Source of the DNA: an uncultured Flavobacteriaceae bacterium
Lineage (GTDB): Bacteria > Bacteroidota > Bacteroidia > Flavobacteriales > Flavobacteriaceae
DNA: 64,000 nucleotides
Direction: 5' to 3'
Assembly: GCA_947494325.1 (NCBI GenBank)
Contig: CANLUS010000002.1
Coordinates: forward strand, 62,001 to 126,000
How positions within the stretch are numbered: position 1 is the first letter of the stretch; every line of letters starts with the position of its first letter. The position numbers were made by a program, and so were the translations under genes. The notes beneath the pieces are model-generated. The model saw only the letters and a list, made by a program, of their open reading frames with translations. It had not been told where the DNA came from and made no database searches. This document shows, piece after piece, positions 17,553 through 25,749 of the stretch.

Positions 17553-19997
17553 CTGCATTTTATAAACGTCATACTACCTATTCCGCTTCAGCGACTATTT
17601 ACCTATAAAATAACGCAAGCTGAAGCTTCTTTTTTGCAACCAGGAATGCGGGTTGCAGTACCTTTTGGGAAATCTAAAATTTATACAGCCTTGGTTTCAG
17701 AATTGCATAAAACAGCTCCTGAAGCGTATGATGCAAAAGAAATTTATCAAATTCTAGATGATGTTCCCTTAGTTACTGCAAAGCAATTAGAACATTGGTC
17801 TTGGGTTGCACACTATTATATGTGTTCTTTAGGCGAAGTAATGCGTTCTGCGTTGCCATCGGCATTTTTGCTGGAAAGTGAAACGTTGGTAGTTCAAAAT
17901 GAACAATATATTGATGAAGAAGGTTTAACTGATGATGAATTTTTGATCTTGGAGGCATTGCGCCATCAATCATCGTTAAAAATAGATAAGATCAGCGCTA
18001 TTTTAGATAAGAAGCAAGTACTTCCAATCTTAAATAAATTATTAGATAAAGGTGGAATTCGATTACAAGAAGAATTGTATAAAAAATACGCACCTAAATT
18101 AATAAAATATGTAAGGTTAGGTGAAAGTTATACTCATGAAGATGCTTTGCATGAGTTGTTAACCTCTCTTACTCGAGCTAAAAAACAACGGGAATTAGTG
18201 TTGTCTTATTTCTCATTGCAGGCTGCTACGAATAAACCTGTTCGTGCGAAGCAGTTAAAAGAAGAGAGTGGCGTTTCAGGAGCTGTTCTCAATGCCTTGG
18301 TTGCTAAAGGTGTTTTTGAAATTTATCATATCCAAGTTGATCGTGTTAGTTTTGATGGTAAAAATATAAAAATAAATAAGTTAAATGATAATCAGACTCT
18401 TGCATATAGTCATATAAATAATATTTTTAAAGAAAAAGATGTTGCGTTGTTGCATGGAATAACGTCAAGTGGTAAGACAGAAATCTATGCAAAACTCATT
18501 GAAGAGATATTGGGGAAGGGAAAACAAGTACTTTATTTATTGCCAGAAATTGCCTTAACAACTCAACTCATTAGTCGACTGCAAAAGTATTTTGGTGACC
18601 GAATTTCTGTATTCCACTCAAAGTATTCATTGAATGAACGTGTTGAGGTTTGGAGAAATGTATTACATAAAAATGAGAAGGCTCAATTGATTTTAGGTGC
18701 TCGATCTTCCGTTTTTTTACCTTTTGATGATCTTGATTTAATTATTGTTGATGAAGAGCACGAAACTTCGTATAAACAATTTGATCCAGCACCTCGATAT
18801 CATGCGCGAGATGCAGCCGTAGTACTGGCAAATATTCATGATGCAAAAGTGCTTTTAGGGAGTGCAACGCCTTCGCTGGAGAGTTATAATAATGCGAAGG
18901 AAGGTAAATATGGTATAGCCGAATTGAACAGGCGATTTGGGAATGTACTATTGCCCGAAATAGAATTAGTCGATATAAAAGAGGCCTATCGTAAAAAGCG
19001 TATGGATGGTCACTTTTCTGAACGTTTATTGCTATTAATTCAAGAAGCTCTAGCAGAAAAGGAGCAGGTTATATTATTTCAGAATCGAAGGGGATTCTCT
19101 CCAATTGTTGAATGTACTTCATGTGGTGTGGCTCCTCAGTGTCCTAATTGTGACGTGAGCTTGACTTTTCACAAGTTTAGGAGTGAATTGCGCTGTCATT
19201 ATTGTGGTTATAATAGAGCTATGCCTCAAACATGTGCTGCTTGTGGCAATGCATCGTTAGATACTAAAGGCTTTGGTACTGAACAAATAGAACTAGAACT
19301 CAAGGAGTTGTTTCCGGATCATGCAGTAGGTAGAATGGATTTGGATACGACGCGGGGTAAATATGGTTATGAGAAAATTATAAATGCCTTTCAAGCGCAA
19401 GAAATAGATATTTTGGTTGGAACACAGATGCTTTCTAAAGGACTTGACTTTGCAAATGTTACTTTAGTTGGTGTATTAAATGCCGACAATATGTTAAATT
19501 TCCCTGATTTTAGAGCACATGAGAGGAGTTTTCAAATGCTGACGCAAGTGGCTGGTAGAGCAGGTCGTGATAAGAAAAGAGGAAAAGTAGCAATCCAAAC
19601 TTTTAATCCATATCACCAGATATTGCAACAGGTTACAACAAATGATTATGCTACAATGTATAAAGAACAATTAGATGAGAGATATCAATACCATTATCCA
19701 CCTTTTAATCGTTTAGTAAAAATCACATTAAAACATAAAGATTATAGTAAGGTCGATGCAGCAAGTAAATGGTTGGCCTTATCTTTGGTAAATTCGTTCG
19801 GAGATGATGTTTTAGGCCCAAGTAGTCCTGCAATTTCTAGAATTAGAAATCAACATATCAAAACAATATTGATAAAACTCACAAAAAAGCATTCGCTGCA
19901 TCAATCTAAAGTTATTATTCAGAAAATTAAAAATAGTTTTCAATCTATTGCAGATTATAGATCTGTTCGATTTAATATCGATGTTGATTGCTATTAG
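17553..19997 (+). CDS. priA: Primosomal protein N' (replication restart helicase), probable CTG start
   Basis: PriA recognises stalled forks and reloads the replisome. The helicase motifs are present: Walker A GITSSGKTE, the DEEH box in IIVDEEHETSYKQ, and QVAGRAGRDKKRGKV. The eight zinc-binding cysteines lie between CTSCGVAPQCPNCDVSLTF and QTCAACGNAS. Flavobacterial PriA begins with a short M-[YH]-FI-[DN]-VILPIPL sequence. Here that is HFINVILPIPLQRLFTY, directly preceded by CTG at 17553, giving 814 residues, normal for the family. The only upstream ATG (17478) would add 25 hydrophobic, AT-rich residues that look like translated leader. I therefore prefer CTG, with ATG 17478 as the conservative alternative. 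Confidence 0.88.
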   Translation: MHFINVILPIPLQRLFTYKITQAEASFLQPGMRVAVPFGKSKIYTALVSELHKTAPEAYDAKEIYQILDDVPLVTAKQLEHWSWVAHYYMCSLGEVMRSALPSAFLLESETLVVQNEQYIDEEGLTDDEFLILEALRHQSSLKIDKISAILDKKQVLPILNKLLDKGGIRLQEELYKKYAPKLIKYVRLGESYTHEDALHELLTSLTRAKKQRELVLSYFSLQAATNKPVRAKQLKEESGVSGAVLNALVAKGVFEIYHIQVDRVSFDGKNIKINKLNDNQTLAYSHINNIFKEKDVALLHGITSSGKTEIYAKLIEEILGKGKQVLYLLPEIALTTQLISRLQKYFGDRISVFHSKYSLNERVEVWRNVLHKNEKAQLILGARSSVFLPFDDLDLIIVDEEHETSYKQFDPAPRYHARDAAVVLANIHDAKVLLGSATPSLESYNNAKEGKYGIAELNRRFGNVLLPEIELVDIKEAYRKKRMDGHFSERLLLLIQEALAEKEQVILFQNRRGFSPIVECTSCGVAPQCPNCDVSLTFHKFRSELRCHYCGYNRAMPQTCAACGNASLDTKGFGTEQIELELKELFPDHAVGRMDLDTTRGKYGYEKIINAFQAQEIDILVGTQMLSKGLDFANVTLVGVLNADNMLNFPDFRAHERSFQMLTQVAGRAGRDKKRGKVAIQTFNPYHQILQQVTTNDYATMYKEQLDERYQYHYPPFNRLVKITLKHKDYSKVDAASKWLALSLVNSFGDDVLGPSSPAISRIRNQHIKTILIKLTKKHSLHQSKVIIQKIKNSFQSIADYRSVRFNIDVDCY

Positions 19998-20131
19998 AGT
20001 AATAGGCCTACTTTGATATTCTGTTCTGTCAAAATTTATTTGTTTGGTGTAATCATACTAAAACAAGTGATAATTCGTTCTTGTTGAAAGTATAAAACAA
20101 ATCCCCTACATGATATTAAGAATTAAAAAGT

Positions 20132-20779
20132 ATGGGACAATTCTACAGTTTTACTAAAAAAGGAATCTTTTTCTTTTCAATTTTATTCGTGAGTATTTCT
20201 TCTTATAGCCAATTTTATCATGGAATAGAGGTAGGTGCTCGTATTACAAATGCCGATTTTATGATGGATACTTCGCGAGAACCAACTAGTTCATTTGGAT
20301 TTAGTTTGGGTTACGCGGCTGAACGAGATCTATCAGAAAACATGTATGCAAAAGTCGCTATTCTTGCAAGTAAAAGAAGTTTTAATGCAAACAATATTCG
20401 TGGTATCAACACAACTGAAGAAAAGTGGGGCGTCAATGTTATAGAGATACCTATAAACTTAGGATACTATCTAAATATAAATAATAGAAATTTTCAGATC
20501 TTCATCGAAGGTGGGCTAAATATAGATTATAATATTAGAGCATTTGTAAAAAATGATAACGAGACAATTACCCTTGATATAGGCAGTGAAGGAGGCGTCA
20601 ATCGCATTTCTACAGGTGCGAATATAGGTGCAGGAATTCTATTTTCTAAGCGAATGAAGGTGAAGATGCATTATTACAAAGGGCTCACCAATCTTTTCAA
20701 TACAGAAGATGATATTTGGAAAAATGGAGCCGTTGGTATTTCATTGAATTATTTCTTAAAGAAAAGAGAGCCATATTAA
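20132..20779 (+). CDS. Outer membrane beta-barrel protein (PorT-like)
   Basis: The 215-residue protein has a signal peptide (about 1-28, ending SSYSQ) and then about eight alternating amphipathic strands, as in small beta-barrels of the OmpX/PorT type. Recognisable segments are FYHGIEVGARI, a GFSLGYAAERDLSENMYAKV hairpin and VIEIPINLGYYLNI, the last being a common PorT-family pattern. It ends with a strand rich in aromatic residues (GAVGISLNYFLKKREPY). Its role is unknown. Its stop overlaps the stop of the convergent fatty acid hydroxylase gene by three bases. Confidence 0.7.
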   Translation: MGQFYSFTKKGIFFFSILFVSISSYSQFYHGIEVGARITNADFMMDTSREPTSSFGFSLGYAAERDLSENMYAKVAILASKRSFNANNIRGINTTEEKWGVNVIEIPINLGYYLNINNRNFQIFIEGGLNIDYNIRAFVKNDNETITLDIGSEGGVNRISTGANIGAGILFSKRMKVKMHYYKGLTNLFNTEDDIWKNGAVGISLNYFLKKREPY

Positions 20780-21666
20780 GAGTTCTTATTCTTCCAATCT
20801 TTTCGAATATCGTCTGATAATACTCCAGTGCCATCATGTTTCCATCCAGGTGGTTTAATTACGTATTTAAGCCGATTCCATAAAGATGTCTTTGAAGAAA
20901 AAACATCCGATAATAAATCAATCCATTCATGGAAAGCCACATAGAGCGGGTTAAATGAGCTAATGTTTTTCACTAAGCCGTATCTAGGTTTTTCTGCCTC
21001 TGGTTCAAAAGACCCAAACCATTTATCCCAAAAAATGAAAATCCCTGCATGGTTTCTGTCGAGATATTGTGGATTAGTCGCATGATGCACTCGATGATGC
21101 GATGGTGTATTAAAAACGGACTCGAACCAAGTCGGCATTTTTTTAATGAATTCAGTATGAATCCAATATTGATAAATTAGGCTAATTGACATCTGAGCAA
21201 GTATCATTGCCGGATGAAAACCAAGAAAGGGTAGTGGTAACCAAAAAACAAATGCGAGAAAACCACCTGTCCATGTTTGCCTCAAAGCAGTACTTAAATT
21301 ATACTTTTGAGAAGAGTGATGTACTACATGTGATGCCCAAAAAAACCGACTTTCGTGACTTATTCTATGAAACCAGTAATAGGCAAAATCATCTATAAAT
21401 AGAATCAATATCCATGCCCACCAAGTAAATGGTATGGTAAAAAGACGAAGATTGTTATAGATCACTAAAAAGATTCCAAATACTAGGGCCTTACTCAAAA
21501 TTCCTAAAAAAACATTACCAAGTCCCATGCCAATAGAAGTAAGAGCATCTTTGGTTTCATACGCGTTAGCTTTCTCTCGCACGTCCACAATGATTTCAAT
21601 GATTAAGGTGAGAAGAAAAAATGGGATCGCATATAAAATGAGATCTGGGATTTCAGGTATTTCCAT
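20776..21666 (-). CDS. Sterol desaturase / fatty acid hydroxylase family protein
   Basis: This is a di-iron membrane oxygenase of 296 residues. It has the histidine boxes of the superfamily: HRISHE near 100, HVVHHSS near 113, and HHRVHHA near 190, plus YWIHTEFI between them. Four or five hydrophobic segments flank them. Members hydroxylate or desaturate lipid chains or sterol-like substrates; the bacterial substrate is not known. The start ATG gives MEIPEIPDLILYAIPFF with the first membrane helix. The gene is convergent with the beta-barrel gene and divergent from the rpsF operon. Confidence 0.88.
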   Translation of the reverse strand: MEIPEIPDLILYAIPFFLLTLIIEIIVDVREKANAYETKDALTSIGMGLGNVFLGILSKALVFGIFLVIYNNLRLFTIPFTWWAWILILFIDDFAYYWFHRISHESRFFWASHVVHHSSQKYNLSTALRQTWTGGFLAFVFWLPLPFLGFHPAMILAQMSISLIYQYWIHTEFIKKMPTWFESVFNTPSHHRVHHATNPQYLDRNHAGIFIFWDKWFGSFEPEAEKPRYGLVKNISSFNPLYVAFHEWIDLLSDVFSSKTSLWNRLKYVIKPPGWKHDGTGVLSDDIRKDWKNKNS

Positions 21667-21750
21667 GAAGTGTCGTTTAGCAATTTTTAATGTTCGTCAA
21701 TTTACTAAATATAATAGGAAATTAATAGGGAAATAAAGAAATTAATATCG

Positions 21751-21758
21751 TATATTTG
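21751..21758 (+). promoter_or_regulatory. TATATTTG -7 box of the rpsF operon
   Basis: TATATTTG followed by CAC matches the Bacteroidota -7 consensus TAnnTTTG and lies 33 bases before the rpsF ATG. No clear -33 TTG is visible, which is common for ribosomal operons in this phylum. Confidence 0.6.
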
Positions 21759-21791
21759 CACGCTTAAAAATAAACAATTAAAATATTAATT

Positions 21792-22133
21792 ATGAATCAT
21801 TACGAAACTGTTTTCATTTTGAATCCCGTTTTATCTGATACTCAGGTAAAGGAAACAGTAAAGAAGTTTGAAGACTACTTGGTTTCTAAAGGTGCCGAAA
21901 TGACTCACAAAGAAGATTGGGGCTTAAAAAAATTAGCATACCCAATTCAAAAGAAAAAAACTGGCTTTTATCATTTATTTGAGTACAAAGTTTCTGGGGA
22001 AGCTATTGCTCCTTTTGAATTAGAATTTAGAAGAGATGATAGTATCATGCGTTACTTAACGGTATCGTTAGATAAGCATGCTGCTGCTTGGGCAGAAGTT
22101 AGAAAAGAACGTGTAAAAGCAACTAAAAACTAA
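21792..22133 (+). CDS. rpsF: Small ribosomal subunit protein bS6
   Basis: This 113-residue protein starts MNHYETVFILNPVLSD, the standard bS6 opening, and contains LKKLAYPIQKKKTGFYHLFEY with the expected ferredoxin-like fold pattern. It binds 16S rRNA together with bS18 in the platform of the 30S subunit. It is the first gene of the conserved rpsF-rpsR-rplI operon; rpsR follows after 3 bp. In other bacteria the S6:S18 complex can bind the leader of this operon to regulate it. The 5' leader here is only about 25-30 bases, so I see no room for a large structure. Confidence 0.97.
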   Translation: MNHYETVFILNPVLSDTQVKETVKKFEDYLVSKGAEMTHKEDWGLKKLAYPIQKKKTGFYHLFEYKVSGEAIAPFELEFRRDDSIMRYLTVSLDKHAAAWAEVRKERVKATKN

Positions 22134-22136
22134 GGT

Positions 22137-22433
22137 ATGGCATCTATAGATCAACAAGCAAAAGAAGGAAATAAGGCTGAGATCAGATATTTAACTCCGT
22201 TAGATATTGATACAAAGCAGAAAGTGAAATATTGTCGTTTTAAGAAAAATGGCATTAAGTATATCGACTATAAAGATGCAGATTTTTTAATGTATTTAGT
22301 GAACGAGCAGGGTAAGATCTTACCTCGTCGTTTAACAGGTACTTCGTTAAAATATCAACGTAAAGTATCTCAAGCAATAAAAAGAGCGCGTCATTTGGCA
22401 CTTATGCCATATGTAGGTGATATGTTAAAATAA
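22137..22433 (+). CDS. rpsR: Small ribosomal subunit protein bS18
   Basis: This 98-residue protein has the bS18 core: [17 protein letters not shown] (one Cys), then a segment ending [20 protein letters not shown] and [14 protein letters not shown]. It forms a heterodimer with bS6 on 16S rRNA. It lacks the CPxC zinc motif found in some bacteria and has a single Cys at that site. It starts 3 bp after rpsF and is followed by rplI after 14 bp, consistent with a single transcript. Confidence 0.97.
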   Translation: MASIDQQAKEGNKAEIRYLTPLDIDTKQKVKYCRFKKNGIKYIDYKDADFLMYLVNEQGKILPRRLTGTSLKYQRKVSQAIKRARHLALMPYVGDMLK

Positions 22434-22447
22434 TTAAAGAGACAATT

Positions 22448-22900
22448 ATGGAACTTATATTAAAAAAAGACGTAGCAAATTTAGGATTTCAAGACGATGT
22501 AGTATCTGTGAAGAACGGTTACGGACGTAATTTTTTAATCCCTCAAGGATATGCAGTATTAGCAACTAGTTCTGCAAAAAAGGTTTTAGCAGAAAACTTA
22601 AAGCAAAGGGCTTATAAAGAAGCGAGTGTTATTAAAGAAGCTACTAAAATAGCAGATGCTATTAAAGGGCTAGAAATTAAGATAGCAGCCAAAACAGGCG
22701 ATGGTGATAAATTATTTGGTTCAGTAAGTAACGCTGATGTTGCTGCTGCCATAGCCAAAGCTGGAAATGAAATAGACAAAAAATTTATTACTGTTTCTGG
22801 TGGCTTGGTAAAAAGATTAGGTAAATATAACGCCAAAGTACGTTTGCACAGAGATGTTATTTTTGACATACCATTTGATGTGGTTGGAGAGAAGAAATAA
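22448..22900 (+). CDS. rplI: Large ribosomal subunit protein bL9
   Basis: This 150-residue protein shows the bL9 N-terminal domain (MELILKKDVANLGFQDDVVSVKNGYGRNFLIPQG), the connecting helix (roughly 45-75) and the C-terminal RNA-binding domain (KLFGSVSNADVAAAI and GKYNAKVRLHRDV). It is the last gene of the operon and is followed by a strong intrinsic terminator at 22936-22965. Confidence 0.97.
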   Translation: MELILKKDVANLGFQDDVVSVKNGYGRNFLIPQGYAVLATSSAKKVLAENLKQRAYKEASVIKEATKIADAIKGLEIKIAAKTGDGDKLFGSVSNADVAAAIAKAGNEIDKKFITVSGGLVKRLGKYNAKVRLHRDVIFDIPFDVVGEKK

Positions 22901-22935
22901 TCTCACTGTCGATAAATACCATCGTTAAAATTTGA

Positions 22936-22965
22936 AAGCCGTTCTTGTTGAACGGCTTTTTTTTT
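22936..22965 (+). terminator. Intrinsic terminator of the rpsF operon
   Basis: The perfect 9-bp stem AAGCCGTTC (22936-22944) / GAACGGCTT (22950-22958) has loop TTGTT and is followed by a run of T to 22965. Confidence 0.92.
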
Positions 22966-22972
22966 AATTTTG
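22965..22972 (+). promoter_or_regulatory. -7 box TAATTTTG before the 23004 gene
   Basis: TAATTTTG matches TAnnTTTG. TTG triplets at 22945-22950 could serve as -33, overlapping the rplI terminator hairpin. The transcript would start near 22979, 25 bases before the ATG. Confidence 0.5.
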
Positions 22973-23003
22973 CAGTACAAAATTTACAGAAATAGTATCG
23001 AAG

Positions 23004-23477
23004 ATGAAGTATAGACAATTAAGTAAAGAACAATTTGAGGCTTTGCACAAAGAATTTGCTCAATTCTTAGCATCACAGCAGATAGATGTCGAGGAGTGGG
23101 TAAGTATAAAGAAAAACAAACCGGAAGTAGCTGATGAAGAATTGAATCTATTTAGTGATGTTGTTTGGGATGATGCTCTTACTAAAACTAATTACTTAGA
23201 ACATTTTTCTAAGACAAACATCAACTTGTTTAAGTGTGAAGAGAAAGTAATATCTAGAATTGTAGTTCAGATAAACAAAAAAGACTTTGATTTTTTCAAT
23301 TCTGTAGATTATAATTGGTTTATAGATAATACGAATGATCCGTCGATTCAATTTCTAAAGGGAGTTAAGAAATATACAAAAGAACGCAATCTGGAGTTGT
23401 TTGACCTCGTTGAAAAAGGAAGTGTAATCTCCGATGGAAAATTATATGAAAGTCTTTTTCAGCTAATAGCAAAATAA
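23004..23477 (+). CDS. Conserved flavobacterial protein (DUF6495-like)
   Basis: This 157-residue soluble protein opens with MKYRQLSKEQFEALHKEF and has an acidic NKPEVADEELNLFSDVVWDD segment. I recall this as a conserved family of flavobacteria listed as DUF6495; the number should be verified. It contains one Cys and no catalytic motif, signal peptide or membrane helix. The C-terminal half (about 90-157) is predicted to be mostly helical. The function is unknown. It has its own promoter just after the ribosomal operon terminator and is convergent with the next gene. Confidence 0.7.
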   Translation: MKYRQLSKEQFEALHKEFAQFLASQQIDVEEWVSIKKNKPEVADEELNLFSDVVWDDALTKTNYLEHFSKTNINLFKCEEKVISRIVVQINKKDFDFFNSVDYNWFIDNTNDPSIQFLKGVKKYTKERNLELFDLVEKGSVISDGKLYESLFQLIAK

Positions 23478-23493
23478 GGTAGAGACAAATCTA

Positions 23494-24084
23494 CTATTGA
23501 GCTTGTAATTTTAATAGTTTATTTGTTGTAATTGCGCGAATGATTTTTCTTCCTCTATTTTTGTAACCTGTACTTCCAGTGGGTAATTTTCGTTCGATTT
23601 GAAGTATTAATTCTGGATGAATCCATTCAAATTTTGTTCCTAACAAATATAGCGCGTACATAGAATGAGCTTGTATAGCGATCGCTCTGTCTGTAATCAT
23701 CCAATCAAAGCATCGCTCCGTAAATTTTTCTAATATCTCAGTAGACAAGCGTTCAATATACACTGAATTATATTTTATAAAATATTGAAATGTAAGCATT
23801 TCTATTAGTTTAGCTGAAGTTCTAGATGAACCATCTAATTTAAGTTTTGCTATTAATTCACTAAATACATCAAGATAAGGGAGAAGAATACTCAATTCTT
23901 CTTTACAACTGAGCTCTAACATTCTTGCAGAGAAATTAGATCTTTCATCTGTCACAGCGCTCATATTATTCAGTAAAATAGCAACCCAATGTTGATTTTC
24001 TAAAATCGCAGCAACAAGAAGAGGTCTTTTCCTATAATCTTTAGGTGTTCTGGCTAATATGGAGTTAAATTCTTCCTTTGTCAT
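23494..24084 (-). CDS. HEAT-repeat-like conserved protein of unknown function
   Basis: This 196-residue all-helical protein has repeated helical hairpins such as NFSARMLELSCKEELSILLPYL and IAIQAHSMYALYLLG, consistent with HEAT/ARM-like repeats. Similar flavobacterial proteins are sometimes annotated as adenylosuccinate lyase, but none of the lyase signature motifs are present and the length is less than half, so I do not accept that name. Its ATG overlaps the sirtuin stop by 4 bp (24081-24084), so it is translationally coupled behind the sirtuin and may assist it or share regulation. Confidence 0.6.
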   Translation of the reverse strand: MTKEEFNSILARTPKDYRKRPLLVAAILENQHWVAILLNNMSAVTDERSNFSARMLELSCKEELSILLPYLDVFSELIAKLKLDGSSRTSAKLIEMLTFQYFIKYNSVYIERLSTEILEKFTERCFDWMITDRAIAIQAHSMYALYLLGTKFEWIHPELILQIERKLPTGSTGYKNRGRKIIRAITTNKLLKLQAQ

Positions 24085-24761
24085 AGATAAGTATTGATTA
24101 AATACTGAACCCCTATAGTTGCCTTTTCTGGGATGATTGTTAGATTATTAAAATCACTTTCTGTAACAGAAGGTTTCGGATCAATAAAGTAAATCGGGGT
24201 ATGAGTTGGCACATAGTTTATCAAACTTGCAGCAGGGTAGACCTGCATTGAAGTGCCAATTACTATTAAAATATCTGCATTCGCAGTAATTTCAATTGCT
24301 TTGTCAAGCATCGGTACAGCTTCTCCAAACCATACAATATGAGGACGTAATTGTGCATTTTCCTCACAATGATCTCCCCAAAGAATATCTTTTTTTTGCT
24401 CGTAAATTAAGTGTTCATTTTTAGTGCTTCTAGACTTCAGTAATTCTCCATGCAAGTGTATTATATGTGAGCTACCGGCTCTTTCATGTAAATCATCAAC
24501 ATTTTGCGTAACAATAGTAATTTGATAGTTCTTTTCTAAAGTGGCTAAAGCAAAATGTGCGCTATTAGGAGCAACTTGCAACAATTGCCGTCTCCGTTGA
24601 TTATAGAAATCTAATACGAGATCTGGATTATTATGGAACCCTTGAGGCGAAGCAACTTCCATAATATCATGCCCTTCCCATAGGCCGTCAGCATCTCTAA
24701 AAGTATTGATACCGCTTTCAGCGCTGATGCCTGCACCGGTTAAAACAACAATTTTTTGCAT
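24081..24761 (-). CDS. cobB: Sir2-family NAD-dependent protein deacylase
   Basis: Sirtuins remove acyl groups from lysine using NAD. The protein has GAGISAESGI, QNVDDLHERAG and the catalytic histidine in HLHGEL, followed by IVWFGEAVPM and GTSMQVYPA. The Y-x-x-R pair in DFYNQRR matches the class III (SIRT5/CobB) group, which prefers succinyl or malonyl lysine. The usual zinc-binding cysteine quartet is essentially missing (one Cys in GDHCEEN), as is common in this subgroup. I start at ATG 24759-24761 (MQKIVVLTGAG, 226 residues); an upstream ATG at 24800 would add 13 residues not expected in homologues. The next gene on this strand overlaps by 4 bp. Confidence 0.9.
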   Translation of the reverse strand: MQKIVVLTGAGISAESGINTFRDADGLWEGHDIMEVASPQGFHNNPDLVLDFYNQRRRQLLQVAPNSAHFALATLEKNYQITIVTQNVDDLHERAGSSHIIHLHGELLKSRSTKNEHLIYEQKKDILWGDHCEENAQLRPHIVWFGEAVPMLDKAIEITANADILIVIGTSMQVYPAASLINYVPTHTPIYFIDPKPSVTESDFNNLTIIPEKATIGVQYLINTYL

Positions 24762-24811
24762 TGGAATAGTATATTTCTTTGATTTGGGTAAATTTACCAA
24801 AAATTAGTTTT

Positions 24812-25492
24812 GTGATAGATATTCATCTTTTAAAACATTTAGAATCGATTATAACAGAAAATCGAAAATTGACATTCGAGAGAATCTTACAAAACCGTAC
24901 GCGACATTTTACGGTAGTTTTAGAAGATATTTATCAAAAGCATAATACAAGCGCTGTTGTGCGAAGCTGTGATATATTCGGTATACAAGATATTCATATC
25001 ATTGAAAATAAATACAATAGTTATGTGTCAAACCAAGTTGCGAAAGGATCGCAGAAATGGATAGATTTTAATGAATATAATACCGAAGAGTATAATACGG
25101 ATACTTGTATTGAATCACTCAGAAATAGCGGATATCAATTAATAGCAACAACCCCTCATAATGACTCATGTGTTTTGAAAGATTTTGATATTTCAAAAAA
25201 ATCTGCTTTTGTGTTTGGGGTAGAAAAAGCGGGGGTTTCTGAGAAAATGATGCGTGAAGCTGATGGGTATTTAAAGATTCCAATGGTTGGTTTTACCGAG
25301 AGTTTAAATGTTTCGGTGGCGGCTGCTATTATCTTAAATGATCTTACCACGCGCTTAAGGGATTCTAATGTGAATTGGCAACTCTCTGAGAGCGAGAAGA
25401 ATGAAAAACGTCTAGATTGGTGTAAAAAGACCATCAATAATGTAGAGCAAATAATTGAAAGGTATTATATTGACAATCAAAAGGTAAGTTAG
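24812..25492 (+). CDS. trmH: TrmH family tRNA/rRNA (SpoU) methyltransferase
   Basis: This is a SpoU-class 2'-O-ribose methyltransferase, probably for tRNA Gm18. Motifs: NTSAVVRSCDIFGIQ (motif 1, Asn and Arg), AFVFGVEKAGVS (motif 2), and IPMVGFTESLNVSVAAAIIL (motif 3), giving the trefoil-knot SAM-binding site. I start at GTG 24812 (V/M-IDIHLLKHLESIITENRK), since homologues begin at MID-LL. The next codon is ATA, so the true initiator could be either. A TTTG-N18-TAGTTTTG promoter-like pair (24783-24812) overlaps the start codon. The gene is divergent from the sirtuin gene, with only 50 bp between. Confidence 0.88.
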   Translation: MIDIHLLKHLESIITENRKLTFERILQNRTRHFTVVLEDIYQKHNTSAVVRSCDIFGIQDIHIIENKYNSYVSNQVAKGSQKWIDFNEYNTEEYNTDTCIESLRNSGYQLIATTPHNDSCVLKDFDISKKSAFVFGVEKAGVSEKMMREADGYLKIPMVGFTESLNVSVAAAIILNDLTTRLRDSNVNWQLSESEKNEKRLDWCKKTINNVEQIIERYYIDNQKVS

Positions 25493-25587
25493 ACTAATTG
25501 ACTTGTTCAAATGCCTCTAGCGCCCATTAACACGGGGATTTAATGAATTCTGACGGTCAAAAAATCGAAAATCTCAAGGTAAAATGC

Positions 25588-25595
25588 TATATTTG
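25588..25595 (+). promoter_or_regulatory. TATATTTG -7 box upstream of the cold-shock gene
   Basis: The exact TAnnTTTG match would place the transcription start near 25601, giving a leader of about 150 bases before the cold-shock-domain gene at 25750. No clear -33 element is visible. Confidence 0.5.
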
Positions 25596-25600
25596 TAACA

Positions 25601-25749
25601 GTTTAAAGAGTTTCTTGGAGTAGATAATTGAAATTGTTTGAAAAACTATTTTTAAAAAATAGTGATCTTCGCGCTTAATTTTGAACATTCGTTTCGTAGT
25701 TATATTTCTTCTAAAACTATATACATAATTACTAATTCTAAAATTACGA
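25601..25749 (+). promoter_or_regulatory. Long 5' leader of the cold-shock gene
   Basis: The leader is AU-rich and contains a perfect stem, ACTATTTTT / AAAAATAGT with one base between (around 25645-25665). Long structured leaders are typical of cspA-type genes, where they act as RNA thermosensors. A role here is inferred from position only. Confidence 0.4.

Noticed and set aside
23494-24084. Adenylosuccinate lyase label for the HEAT-like protein
   Set aside because: The protein is far too short and lacks lyase signatures; such labels seen elsewhere seem to be propagated errors.
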